A stretch of 64,000 nucleotides of DNA. Origin: Mycobacterium sp. 1274756.6 (GTDB lineage: Bacteria; Actinomycetota; Actinomycetes; Mycobacteriales; Mycobacteriaceae). Below, piece by piece: positions 25,125 to 33,191 of the stretch. The first letter of the stretch is position 1, and every line of letters starts with the position of its first letter. Where the stretch lies: contig NZ_LZLJ01000096.1 in NCBI RefSeq assembly GCF_001668625.1, positions 1 through 64,000 of the forward strand. Direction: 5' to 3'. The notes below the pieces were generated by a model that ran no database searches, was not told where the DNA came from, and was given only the letters and a program-made list of their open reading frames with translations. The position numbers and the translations under genes were made by a program.

Positions 25125-25898
25125 TCAGTCGGCGGTGCTCACGCCGCCGTCGACCGGGATCACCGCGCCGGTGATGTAGCTGCTGGCGCGGCTGGCCAGG
25201 AACACCGCCACCCCGGCCATGTCGTCGGGGCTGCCGATGCGGCCCAGCGGCACGCCCGCGGCCACCCGATCCGGCCCGTCGGTCAGCAGGTGCTTGGTCA
25301 TCTTCGACGGGAAGAACCCGGGCGCGATCGCGTTGACCAGGATCGCCGGGGCCAGCTCGGCGGCCAGATGCCGGGTCAGCATGTGCACGGCGGCCTTGCT
25401 GGCGCTGTAGGAGAAGTTGTTCATGCCCTTGGCCGGGGCGCGCAGCCCGTTGATGCTGCCGGTGTTGATCACCCGGGCCGGGTCGGCGGCGGTGGCCTCG
25501 GCGCGCAGCAACGGCAGCAGCGCCTGGGTGAGCAGCAGCACCCCCTTGACGTTGACGTCGAGCACCTTGTCGATGCCGGCCTCGGGGAATTCGCCCAGCG
25601 GCGCCCCCCAGGTGGCGCCGGCATTGTTGACCAGCACGTGCAGCGCGGTCTCGCGGCGGCCCAACTCCTCGGAGAGGGCCGCGACCCCGGCGGCGGTGCC
25701 CAGGTCGGCGGCGATCGCCTGCACCGGACCGTGCTCCGACAACTCCGCGACGGCCGCGTCGAGGTCGGCCTGCTTGCGGCTGGACAGGTACACCCGCGCC
25801 CCGGCCTGCAGCATGCCGCGCGCGATCATCAGACCGATCCCGCGGCCGCCGCCGGTGACCAGCGCGACCTTGCCGTCCAGCCGGAACAGGCCGGTCAC
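25125..25898 (-). CDS. short-chain dehydrogenase/reductase
   Basis: The 257-residue classical SDR has the cofactor motif TGGGRGIG (about residues 15-22), NNAG (about 93-96), catalytic Ser in INTGSINGL and the YSASK active-site pair (Tyr and Lys near residues 162 and 166), and ends in SYITGAVIPVDGG. The GTG start at 25898 overlaps the stop of the TetR gene (GTGA), so the two form an operon. It is probably a lipid- or polyketide-type 3-oxoacyl/alcohol dehydrogenase; the substrate cannot be told. Confidence 0.88.
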   Translation of the reverse strand: MTGLFRLDGKVALVTGGGRGIGLMIARGMLQAGARVYLSSRKQADLDAAVAELSEHGPVQAIAADLGTAAGVAALSEELGRRETALHVLVNNAGATWGAPLGEFPEAGIDKVLDVNVKGVLLLTQALLPLLRAEATAADPARVINTGSINGLRAPAKGMNNFSYSASKAAVHMLTRHLAAELAPAILVNAIAPGFFPSKMTKHLLTDGPDRVAAGVPLGRIGSPDDMAGVAVFLASRASSYITGAVIPVDGGVSTAD

Positions 25899-26554
25899 GG
25901 CGCGATCCCGGTCTCGGTGGCCACACCCAACGGCGACTCCTCGCGCACCGTCGCATCGCGGATCAGGCCGCGCAGCAGGGCGGTGCTGAATTCCGCGGCG
26001 ATCTCCTGGGCGCTGCGTCGGCCGCTGGGCCGCATCCAGCGGTAGGCGCCCAGGGTCATCCCGATGTAGCCCAGCGCCAGCACGTGGGAGTCGAACGGAT
26101 AGAACTCGCCGCTGGCGATGCCGCGGTCGAGCAGGCCGTGGACGTGTTCGTAGACCCGAACCTCCTGTTCCCGGACCTCGGCGACCTGCTCCTCGGTGAA
26201 CCACTCAGTGATGTAGGGCTGCTCCTGGAAGTACACCGCCGCGCCCTCCGGGTTGGCGGCGATCTGGGTGAGCAGCCGCACGGTGTACTGGTAGAGCGCC
26301 TCGCGGGCGGTCCAGCTCGGGTCGTCGTGCACGGCGGCCAAGGTGCGTACGGCGGCCTGCTGATAGATGTCGTAGAGAATCAGCGATTTGCTGGCGTAGT
26401 AGTGGTAGACGGTGGCCTTGTTCAGCCCGATGGCGTCGGCGACATCGTCCATCCGGGTGCCGTGATACCCGCGGGCCGCGAACAGCTTGGTGGCCACCGC
26501 GAGGAGTTCGTCGCGGCGGGTCGGCCCGTTGCTGGTGGGGGGATCGGAGGGCAT
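25895..26554 (-). CDS. TetR-family regulator (Rv0158-like)
   Basis: The 219-residue protein has a TetR DNA-binding domain at residues about 14-60 (FAARGYHGTRMDDVADAIGLNKATVYHYYASKS) and a ligand domain with a long helical core (EQPYITEWFTEEQVAEVREQEVRVYEHVHG). It closely resembles Rv0158 as I remember it, and like Rv0158 lies next to pntB. ATG 26554 (MPSDPPTS) is preferred over an upstream in-frame ATG at 26596. It is divergent from the small gene at 26696. A 16-bp palindrome at 26599-26614 may be its operator. Confidence 0.87.
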   Translation of the reverse strand: MPSDPPTSNGPTRRDELLAVATKLFAARGYHGTRMDDVADAIGLNKATVYHYYASKSLILYDIYQQAAVRTLAAVHDDPSWTAREALYQYTVRLLTQIAANPEGAAVYFQEQPYITEWFTEEQVAEVREQEVRVYEHVHGLLDRGIASGEFYPFDSHVLALGYIGMTLGAYRWMRPSGRRSAQEIAAEFSTALLRGLIRDATVREESPLGVATETGIAP

Positions 26555-26598
26555 GGTCCTCGCTATCGGCGGCCGGGCCGGCGGCCCGGGAGTCAATC

Positions 26599-26614
26599 AA
26601 CTGGTTGGACAGTT
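26599..26614. promoter_or_regulatory. candidate TetR operator palindrome
   Basis: AACTG-GTTGGA-CAGTT is a perfect 5-bp inverted repeat with a 6-bp spacer, located 45 bp upstream of the TetR start and 82 bp upstream of the small plus-strand gene. Its position between divergent genes suits autoregulation. It is a short palindrome, so a chance match is possible. Confidence 0.35.
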
Positions 26615-26695
26615 TAGGTCACGCCGGGGTTTGCCGCCGCGGTCTGGACGGCCCCGTTAGACTGAGGCGGACCAGCCGCACAGGAGGTGGGACCC

Positions 26696-26824
26696 ATGGA
26701 CCCCGATCCCGACTACGACGCATCCGACGAAGTCGAGTACTTCATGGGCTGGTTCGCCTGGGGCCTGCGCGGCATCAGCGGCCCGGGCGGCGGCTACCCG
26801 CCGCCGGCCTACCCGCCGGTGTAA
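26696..26824 (+). CDS. small conserved-type hypothetical protein, 42 residues
   Basis: A 43-codon ORF begins at ATG 26696 with AGGAGG (26682-26687) 8 nt upstream, and ends at TAA 26822. The peptide is acidic at first (MDPDPDYDASDEVEYF), then GWFAWGLRGI and a Gly/Pro-rich end (GGGYPPPAYPPV). A strong hairpin follows immediately. The location between the Rv0158-like gene and pntB is that of Rv0157A in M. tuberculosis, which I remember as a similarly tiny gene. No function can be proposed; the aromatic stretch in the middle may contact membrane. Confidence 0.7.
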   Translation: MDPDPDYDASDEVEYFMGWFAWGLRGISGPGGGYPPPAYPPV

Positions 26825-26826
26825 GC

Positions 26827-26849
26827 CCCGCCGGCGCAGCACCGGCGGG
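26827..26849. terminator. bidirectional hairpin between small gene and pntB
   Basis: CCCGCCGG (26827-26834) and CCGGCGGG (26842-26849) form a perfect 8-bp stem with a 7-nt loop just after the TAA of the small gene, followed by ACTCTTCC. It lies between convergent genes and could stop transcription from both sides; the T-run is weak. Confidence 0.6.
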
Positions 26850-26875
26850 ACTCTTCCGTCCTCAGAGCCCGCCGC

Positions 26876-28288
26876 TCAGAGCTCCTTGAGTTCCTCGATC
26901 ACTTCCGACACCGACTTCTTCGCGTCCCCGAACAGCAGGCTGGTGCCCTCGCCGTAGAACAGTGGGTTGTCGATTCCGGCGAACCCGGAGTTCATCGACC
27001 GCTTCAGCACGATCACGCTCTTGGCCTGGTCCACGTTAAGCACCGGCATCCCGTAGATCGGGCTGGAGGCGTCGTCGCGGGCCGCCGGGTTGGTGACGTC
27101 GTTGGCGCCGATGACGATGGCCACATCGGTGCGAGCGAACTCGTCGTTGATGTCGTCCATGTCCTTCATCGCGTCGTAGTCGACCTCGGCCTCGGCCAGC
27201 AGCACGTTCATGTGCCCGGGCATCCGGCCGGCCACCGGGTGGATGGCGAACTTGACCGCGACGCCCTTGGCCTCCAGCAGGCTGGCCATGTCCTTGACCG
27301 CGTGCTGGGCCTGGGCGACCGCCAGCCCGTAGCCGGGCACCACGATCACCTGGTTGGCGTAGGCCATCTGGATCGCCGCGTCGGCGGCCGAGGTGGAGGT
27401 GACGTGCTTGTCGCCGTCGTCGCCGCCACCGGCGGCGGCACCGCCACCGCCGAAGCCGCCCGCCACGATCGCCGGGATGGAGCGGTTCATCGCCTTGGCC
27501 ATCAGGTTGGTCAGGATCGAGCCCGACGCGCCGACGATCATGCCGGCCGCGATCATCGCGGTGTTGTTCAGCGCCAGCCCGGCCGCCGCGGCCGACAGCC
27601 CGGTCAGCGCGTTGAGCAGCGCGATGACCACCGGCATGTCGGCGCCGCCGATCGGCAGCACCACCATCAGGCCCAGCACCGCGGAGACGGCCAGCAGCCC
27701 GACCATCCACCACACGTTGAGTCCACCGTCGGCGGAGCCGATGCCGATGTAGGCGGCGATCGCGATCGAGCCGAGCAGCAGCAGCACGTTCAGCGGCTGC
27801 TGGGCCTTACCGACCCCGATCGGCTTGCCGTCGATGAGCTCCTGCAGCTTGGCGAAGGCGATCACCGAACCCCAGAACGAGATCGACCCGATGATCGCGG
27901 CCAGCAGCGACGCGACCATGATGTGCACGGTCGGCCCGCTGTCGTGGCCGAACACGGTGAAGCCCTCGGTCTCGATGAACTCGCTGAGTGCGATCAGCGC
28001 GACGGTGCCACCACCGACCCCGTTGAAGAACGCCACCAGCTGCGGCATCGCGGTCATCTTGGTGAACCGCGCGGGCGGCACGCCCAGCGCGACACCGACG
28101 ATGAGCCCGGCGATGATCAGCAGCCAGTTGTGCTGGACCAGCAGCAGCGTCGTGCCGACCGCCAGCGCCATACCGACCGCGGCGATCTGGTTGCCGCGCA
28201 CCGCGGTCTTGGGCCCGGTCAGGCCCATCAGACCGTAGATGAACAGCGAGAACGAGATGATGTAGAGGATCGTGACCAGATAGCTCAT
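26876..28288 (-). CDS. pntB: NAD(P) transhydrogenase subunit beta, PntB
   Basis: The 470-residue protein has about nine hydrophobic segments in its first 280 residues (domain II), then an NADP-binding domain III (about 295-470) with VPGYGLAVAQAQHAV, HPVAGRMPGHMNVLLAEA, GANDVTNPAA and DNPLFYGEGTSLLFGDAKK, the hallmarks of PntB. With PntAa and PntAb it couples hydride transfer between NADH and NADP to proton movement. ATGA overlap with pntAb. Synteny with Rv0157. Confidence 0.96.
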   Translation of the reverse strand: MSYLVTILYIISFSLFIYGLMGLTGPKTAVRGNQIAAVGMALAVGTTLLLVQHNWLLIIAGLIVGVALGVPPARFTKMTAMPQLVAFFNGVGGGTVALIALSEFIETEGFTVFGHDSGPTVHIMVASLLAAIIGSISFWGSVIAFAKLQELIDGKPIGVGKAQQPLNVLLLLGSIAIAAYIGIGSADGGLNVWWMVGLLAVSAVLGLMVVLPIGGADMPVVIALLNALTGLSAAAAGLALNNTAMIAAGMIVGASGSILTNLMAKAMNRSIPAIVAGGFGGGGAAAGGGDDGDKHVTSTSAADAAIQMAYANQVIVVPGYGLAVAQAQHAVKDMASLLEAKGVAVKFAIHPVAGRMPGHMNVLLAEAEVDYDAMKDMDDINDEFARTDVAIVIGANDVTNPAARDDASSPIYGMPVLNVDQAKSVIVLKRSMNSGFAGIDNPLFYGEGTSLLFGDAKKSVSEVIEELKEL

Positions 28289-28614
28289 CGGGCGACCCCC
28301 GCGTTCTCAGCGTCGGTACCGGCCGGTTTCTTGGATTTGAACATCCCCAGCATCCGGTCGGTGACGATGAACCCGCCGATGACGTTCAGCGTGCCGAACA
28401 CCACGGCGACGAACAGGATGATCTGCTGGGCCAGGTTGGGGTTCTCCACCCGGCCGAGCACCACCAGCGCGCCGAGCACCACGATGCCGTGGATGGCGTT
28501 GGTGCCCGACATCAGCGGGGTGTGCAAGGTGTTGGGCACCTTGGAGATGACCGCGAACCCGACGAACCCGGAGAGCACCAGGATCGCGATGTTCGCGAGG
28601 AGTTCGTCGTACAT
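28285..28614 (-). CDS. pntAb: NAD(P) transhydrogenase subunit alpha part 2, PntAb
   Basis: This 109-residue membrane protein has three to four hydrophobic segments and the family segments SGFVGFAVISKVPNTLHTPLMSGTNAIHGIV. It forms the membrane domain of the split alpha subunit. It starts directly before the pntAa stop region (TAG at 28615-28617) and overlaps pntB by 4 bp. The C-terminal extension (MFKSKKPAGTDAE) is variable. Confidence 0.95.
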   Translation of the reverse strand: MYDELLANIAILVLSGFVGFAVISKVPNTLHTPLMSGTNAIHGIVVLGALVVLGRVENPNLAQQIILFVAVVFGTLNVIGGFIVTDRMLGMFKSKKPAGTDAENAGVAR

Positions 28615-29712
28615 CTAGGAGTCCTCTCGGGTGACGCAGGAGTCCGCGAGCACCTGGTCGTCGAAGTCGGGGGCCAGTGCGCCGTCGGTGACCATCAGGT
28701 CCAGCAGCGCGGTGATGTTCTTGCTGTAGAGCTCGCTGGCGTGCTCGGGCATGGTGGCCGGCAGGTTCAGCGGGGAGACGATGGTGACGTCGTGCTTGAC
28801 GACGGTCTGGCCCGGCTCGGTGAGCTCGCAGTTGCCGCCGGTCTCCCCGGCCAGGTCGACGACCACGCTGCCCGGGCGCATGCCTTCCACCGCGGCGGCG
28901 GTGACCAGCTTGGGCGCGGGCCGGCCGGGCACCAGCGCGGTGGTGATCACCACGTCGAACCCGGTGATCGCCTCCTCGAGCTTCTGCTGCTGGGCGGCGC
29001 GCTCCTCCTCGGTGAGCTCGCGGGCGTAGCCGCCCTCCCCGGCCGCGTCGATGCCCAGGTCCAGCCACTGCGCACCGACCGAGCGGACCTGGTCGGCCAC
29101 CTCGGGACGCACGTCGTAGCCGGTGGTGCGCCCGCCGAGGCGTTTGGCGGTGGCCAGGGCCTGCAGCCCGGCGACGCCGACGCCGAGCACCAGCACGGTG
29201 GCCGGTTTCACGGTGCCGGCCGCGGTGGTCAGCATCGGGAAGAACCGGGTCGATTCCATCGCGGCGACCAGCACGGCCTTGTAGCCGGAGACGTTGCCCT
29301 GGCTGGACAGCGCGTCCATCACCTGGGCGCGGGAGATACGCGGGATCGCCTCCAGCGCGAACGCCTGCACCCCGGCGGATTTCAGCGTCGCGATCTGGTT
29401 GTCCTCGCTGCGCGGCGCCAGGAAGCCGATCAGGGTCTGGCCCTTGTGCAGCTTGCCGACCTCGTCGGCGGTGGGCGGGGCCACCTTGACCACCACGTCG
29501 GCCGCCCAGGCGTCGCCGATGGTGGCGCCGGCCTCGGTGTACAGCTCGTCGGGCAGCAGCGCCCGCTCGCCGGCCCCGGACTCGACCACGACGCCCAGCC
29601 CGGACTTCACCAGCGACGACACCGCCTTGGGTACCAGCGCGACGCGACGTTCGTCGGCCCCGGACTCGGCGACCACCCCGACCGTGAGGGTCGCAGTCTG
29701 CGTATCTGTCAT
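28615..29712 (-). CDS. pntAa: NAD(P) transhydrogenase subunit alpha part 1, PntAa
   Basis: The 365-residue soluble subunit binds NAD(H). It shows RRVALVPKAV near the N-terminus, the Rossmann loop VLGVGVAGLQA (about residues 175-185), TTALVPGRPAPKL and GSVVVDLAGETGGN. ATG 29712 (MTDTQTATL) is used; an in-frame ATG at 29751 would add 13 residues without conservation. First gene of the pnt operon, divergent from the acyl-CoA dehydrogenase gene. It matches Rv0155. Confidence 0.95.
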   Translation of the reverse strand: MTDTQTATLTVGVVAESGADERRVALVPKAVSSLVKSGLGVVVESGAGERALLPDELYTEAGATIGDAWAADVVVKVAPPTADEVGKLHKGQTLIGFLAPRSEDNQIATLKSAGVQAFALEAIPRISRAQVMDALSSQGNVSGYKAVLVAAMESTRFFPMLTTAAGTVKPATVLVLGVGVAGLQALATAKRLGGRTTGYDVRPEVADQVRSVGAQWLDLGIDAAGEGGYARELTEEERAAQQQKLEEAITGFDVVITTALVPGRPAPKLVTAAAVEGMRPGSVVVDLAGETGGNCELTEPGQTVVKHDVTIVSPLNLPATMPEHASELYSKNITALLDLMVTDGALAPDFDDQVLADSCVTREDS

Positions 29713-29836
29713 GGCGCGTGTGTCTACTTTCCGTTGCTTCCAGGCCGCCACGGGACGACCGCGTGCCCGAACACCCTAACTGGTGCTGGGACGATGCTGG
29801 GAATCCGTACTGCCGGCGCGACTACAGTCGGAAGCC

Positions 29837-30979
29837 ATGACGGTCGATCGTCTGCTGCCCACCCCGGAGGCCGAAGACCTGCTCGCGCTGACCCGCGAAA
29901 TGGCCGACAAGCTGCTCGATCCGATCGTGGACGACCACGAGAAGGCCGAGACCTACCCGGCGGGCGTCTTCGCCCAGTTGGCGGCCGCCGGGCTGCTCAG
30001 CGTGCCGTTGCCCGAGGAGTGGGGCGGCGGCGGCCAGCCCTACGAGGTCTACCTGCAGGTGCTCGAGGAGTTGGCGGCGCGGTGGGCGGCGGTGGCCGTC
30101 GCGGTGAGCGTGCAGAGCCTGTCGTGTCACCCGTTGATCGAGTTCGGCTCCGACGATCAGCGCCGGCGGTGGCTGCCGGCGATGGTCTCCGGCGAGCGGA
30201 TCGGCGCCTACAGCCTTTCGGAGGCCGGGGCCGGCTCCGACGCCGCCGCGCTGCGCTGCCGCGCGACCCGCACCGACGACGGCTACCTGCTCAATGGCGA
30301 GAAGGCTTGGATCACCCACGGCGGCGTCGCCGACTACTACACGCTGTTCGCCCGCACCGGCGAGGGCTCGCGCGGGATCTCCTGTTTCCTGGTGCCCGGC
30401 GATCTGCCCGGGCTCAGCTTCGGCGCACCGGAGGACAAGATGGGGCTGGCCGGGGTGCCGACCACCGCGGCGTTCTACGACGACGCCCGCCTCGACGCCG
30501 ACCGGCTGATCGGCGCGGAGGGCCAGGGGTTGTCGATCGCGTTCTCCGCGCTGGACTCCGGGCGGCTGGGGATCGCGGCGGTGGCGGTCGGGATCGCCCA
30601 GGCCGCGCTGGACGTCGCGGTGGACTACGCCCACACCCGCACCGCGTTCGGCCGCCAGATCATCGACCACCAGGGCCTGGGCTTCCTGTTGGCCGACATG
30701 GCCGCCGCGGTGGCCGGGGCGCGCGCCACCTACCTCGACGCCGCGCGGCGCCGCGATGCTGGCCGGCCGTACTCGCAGCACGCCAGCGTGGCCAAGCTGA
30801 CCGCCACCGACGCGGCGATGCGGGTGACCACCGACGCGGTGCAGGTGCTCGGCGGGGTGGGCTACACCCGCGATTACCGGGCGGAACGGTTCATGCGGGA
30901 GGCCAAGGTCACCCAGATCTTCGAAGGCACCAACCAGATTCAGCGCCTGGTCATCGCCCGTGGACTGACCAACCGGTAG
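29837..30979 (+). CDS. acyl-CoA dehydrogenase, FadE type
   Basis: The 380-residue protein is a full-length FAD-dependent acyl-CoA dehydrogenase: YSLSEAGAGSDAA and EKAWITHGG around residues 125-155, the DSGRLGIAAVAVGIAQAAL helix, TAFGRQIIDHQ, and the C-terminal QVLGGVGYTRDYRAERFMREAKVTQIFEGTNQIQ region with the usual catalytic Glu in FEGT. It introduces a 2,3-double bond in an acyl-CoA. It stands between pntAa and fadE2, where I recall no gene in M. tuberculosis. Its stop is 39 bp before the fadE2 start, suggesting an operon with fadE2 and ptpB. Confidence 0.9.
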   Translation: MTVDRLLPTPEAEDLLALTREMADKLLDPIVDDHEKAETYPAGVFAQLAAAGLLSVPLPEEWGGGGQPYEVYLQVLEELAARWAAVAVAVSVQSLSCHPLIEFGSDDQRRRWLPAMVSGERIGAYSLSEAGAGSDAAALRCRATRTDDGYLLNGEKAWITHGGVADYYTLFARTGEGSRGISCFLVPGDLPGLSFGAPEDKMGLAGVPTTAAFYDDARLDADRLIGAEGQGLSIAFSALDSGRLGIAAVAVGIAQAALDVAVDYAHTRTAFGRQIIDHQGLGFLLADMAAAVAGARATYLDAARRRDAGRPYSQHASVAKLTATDAAMRVTTDAVQVLGGVGYTRDYRAERFMREAKVTQIFEGTNQIQRLVIARGLTNR

Positions 30980-31018
30980 GTGGACGGCGCCGCCGCGCGG
31001 TGGCCTATCGTTTCGGTC

Positions 31019-32248
31019 ATGGACTTCACGATGTCGGCCCGAGGTGCCGAATATCACCAGCGGCTCTCCGACTTCATGGTCGAGCACGTCTTCCCCGCCG
31101 AGGCGGCGTACATCGAATACCGCGCCCAGGCCGGCCCCGGCGATCACACCGTGCCGCCCGTCATCGAGGAGTTGAAGGAGAAGGCCAAGGCCGCCGGGCT
31201 GTGGAACCTGTTCCTGCCCCCGCTGTCGGGGTTGACCAACCTGGAGTACGCGCCACTGGCCGAGTTGTCCGGCTGGAGTCTGGACCTGGCGCCGGAGGCC
31301 CTCAACTGCGCGGCCCCCGACACCGGCAACATGGAGACCCTGCACCTGTTCGCCACCGAGGAGCAGCGCGCGCGGTGGCTGCAGCCGCTGCTGGACGGGG
31401 AGATCCGCAGCGCGTTCTCGATGACCGAGCCCGCGGTGGCCTCCAGCGACGCCCGCAACATCGAGACCACGATGCTGCGCGACGGGGACCACTACGTGAT
31501 CAACGGACGCAAGTGGTGGACCACCGGGGCGGCCGACCCGCGCTGCACGATCCTGATCGTGATGGGCCGCACCGACCCCGACGCCGCCCCGCACAAGCAG
31601 CAGTCGATGATCCTGGTGCCGGTGGACACCCCCGGCGTCAACATCGTGCGCTCCACCCCGGTGTTCGGCTGGCAAGACCAGCACGGCCACTGCGAGATCG
31701 AGTACACCGACGTCCGGGTGCCCGTCGCCAACCTACTGGGTGAGCAGGGTGCGGGGTTCGCGATCGCGCAGGCCCGGCTGGGCCCGGGCCGCATCCACCA
31801 CTGCATGCGCGCGATCGGCGCCGCCGAGCGGGCGCTGGCGCTGATGACCGAGCGGGCGCGCAGCCGGGTGGCGTTCGGCAAGCCGCTGGCCGAGCAGGGT
31901 GTGGTCCAGCAGCAGATCGCCCTGTCCCGCAACGAGATCGACCAGGCGCGGCTGCTGTGTGAGAAGGCGGCCTGGACGATCGACCAGCACGGCAACAAGG
32001 AAGCGCGGCATCTGGTAGCCCAGATCAAGGCCGTGGCGCCGCAGATGGCATGCAATGTGCTCGACCGCGCGATCCAGATCCACGGCGCCGCCGGGGTCAG
32101 CGACGACTTCCCGCTCGCCCGGCTGTACGGCTGGCACCGGGCGATGCGGATCTTCGACGGGCCGGACGAGGTCCACATGCGGTCGATCGCGCGTGCCGAG
32201 ATCGGCCGGGAGCCGAGTCCGCTGGCCGCGGCGGCGGTGCGGGCCTGA
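31019..32248 (+). CDS. fadE2: acyl-CoA dehydrogenase FadE2-like
   Basis: The 409-residue protein opens MDFTMSARGAEYHQRLSDFM and contains SAFSMTEPAVASSDARNIE, NGRKWWTTGAADPRC and QARLGPGRIHHCMRAIG, features of the long ACAD10/11-like branch of acyl-CoA dehydrogenases. I remember M. tuberculosis FadE2 (Rv0154c) as nearly the same. Its stop lies 1 bp before ptpB. It probably oxidises an unusual (perhaps branched or hydroxy) acyl-CoA, which is an inference from the branch. Confidence 0.9.
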   Translation: MDFTMSARGAEYHQRLSDFMVEHVFPAEAAYIEYRAQAGPGDHTVPPVIEELKEKAKAAGLWNLFLPPLSGLTNLEYAPLAELSGWSLDLAPEALNCAAPDTGNMETLHLFATEEQRARWLQPLLDGEIRSAFSMTEPAVASSDARNIETTMLRDGDHYVINGRKWWTTGAADPRCTILIVMGRTDPDAAPHKQQSMILVPVDTPGVNIVRSTPVFGWQDQHGHCEIEYTDVRVPVANLLGEQGAGFAIAQARLGPGRIHHCMRAIGAAERALALMTERARSRVAFGKPLAEQGVVQQQIALSRNEIDQARLLCEKAAWTIDQHGNKEARHLVAQIKAVAPQMACNVLDRAIQIHGAAGVSDDFPLARLYGWHRAMRIFDGPDEVHMRSIARAEIGREPSPLAAAAVRA

Positions 32249-32249
32249 C

Positions 32250-33065
32250 ATGCCCGACGGCCTGCGCCGGGTGGACGGCACGTGGAACTTCCGCGACGTC
32301 GCCGACACCGTGCCCGGGCTGCGGCCGGGGCGGCTGCTGCGGTCCGGGGAGCTGAGCCAGCTGGCCGAGACCGGGCAGGCGGAACTGCGCCGGCTGGCGG
32401 TCACCGACGTCGCCGACCTGCGCTCCCCGCGGGAGGTGGAGCGCCGCGGCCCCGGCCGCGTCCCGGCCGGCATCGACATCCACCTGCTGCCGTTCCCGGA
32501 TCTCGGGGCCACCGAGGGTGAGGCGCCGCACGAGCAGGCGTGGCAGGAGATGATGGCCCGCAAGCCCGACGACGAGCCGGTCGAAGCGGCTGCCCGCCGC
32601 TACATGATCGAGGAGTACCGGCGCTTCCCGCTGCTGGGCGGGGCGCAGCGGGCGGTGCGCACCGTGATCACGCTGCTGGGGGCCGGGCAGACGGTATTGG
32701 CGCACTGCTTCGCCGGCAAGGACCGCACCGGGTTCACCGTGGCGGTGACGCTGGCGGCGATCGGTGTGGAGCGCGACGCCATCGTCGGGGACTACCTGCA
32801 GAGCAATGCCGCCGTGCCCGCGCTGCGTACCGAGATCCTCGCCGCGGTCCGGGCGCGCGCCGAGGAAGCCGGCGAGGTGACACCGGAGGTGCAGACGTTC
32901 ACCGAGGCGCGACTCACCGACGAGGTGCTCGGTGTGCGCGACGAGTACCTGGGTGCGGCGTATCAGACCATCGACGCCGAGTTCGGGTCGATCGGCGGGT
33001 TCCTGCGGGCCGCGCGGGTCGAGGCGGCCGACGTGGACCGGCTGCGGGCCGCGTTGCTCGACTAG
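32250..33065 (+). CDS. ptbB: protein tyrosine/serine phosphatase PtpB (PtbB)
   Basis: The 271-residue protein has the P-loop HCFAGKDRTGF with the nucleophilic Cys at residue 153 and the Arg in CX5R form, the early NFRDVADTVPGLRPGRLLRSGELSQL segment, and an LRSPREV loop. This is the mycobacterial PtpB family, which removes phosphate from Tyr, Ser/Thr and phosphoinositides. The M. tuberculosis protein (Rv0153c) is secreted though it has no signal peptide, and none is seen here. Position behind fadE2 is conserved. Confidence 0.93.
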   Translation: MPDGLRRVDGTWNFRDVADTVPGLRPGRLLRSGELSQLAETGQAELRRLAVTDVADLRSPREVERRGPGRVPAGIDIHLLPFPDLGATEGEAPHEQAWQEMMARKPDDEPVEAAARRYMIEEYRRFPLLGGAQRAVRTVITLLGAGQTVLAHCFAGKDRTGFTVAVTLAAIGVERDAIVGDYLQSNAAVPALRTEILAAVRARAEEAGEVTPEVQTFTEARLTDEVLGVRDEYLGAAYQTIDAEFGSIGGFLRAARVEAADVDRLRAALLD

Positions 33066-33070
33066 CCTCC

Positions 33071-33103
33071 CTGAGAATTTTCGAGTTTTATCTCAGAAAT
33101 TCT
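33071..33103. other. AT-rich nested inverted repeats between ptpB and PE-PPE gene
   Basis: In a locally AT-rich stretch, CTGAGA (33071-33076) pairs with TCTCAG (33091-33096), and AGAATTT (33074-33080) pairs with AAATTCT (33097-33103). The two overlapping pairings are mutually exclusive. It may be a terminator for the fadE2-ptpB transcript or an operator for the PE-PPE gene. Confidence 0.35.
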
Positions 33104-33191
33104 GGGCATTTCCTCATCTCGGGCGTACATTTCCGGGCAGGAGTGGTCGCCTGCTCCCAGCTAGCCATCCACCCGCCGTCGGGAGGTCGCG

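Noticed and set aside
28489..31743. Very long plus-strand open frame (over 1000 codons) crossing pntA and acyl-CoA dehydrogenase genes
   Set aside because: It is antisense to pntAb/pntAa and out of frame with the two FadE genes, with Arg/Gly/His-rich low-complexity translation; this is the usual stop-poor shadow frame of high-GC coding DNA.
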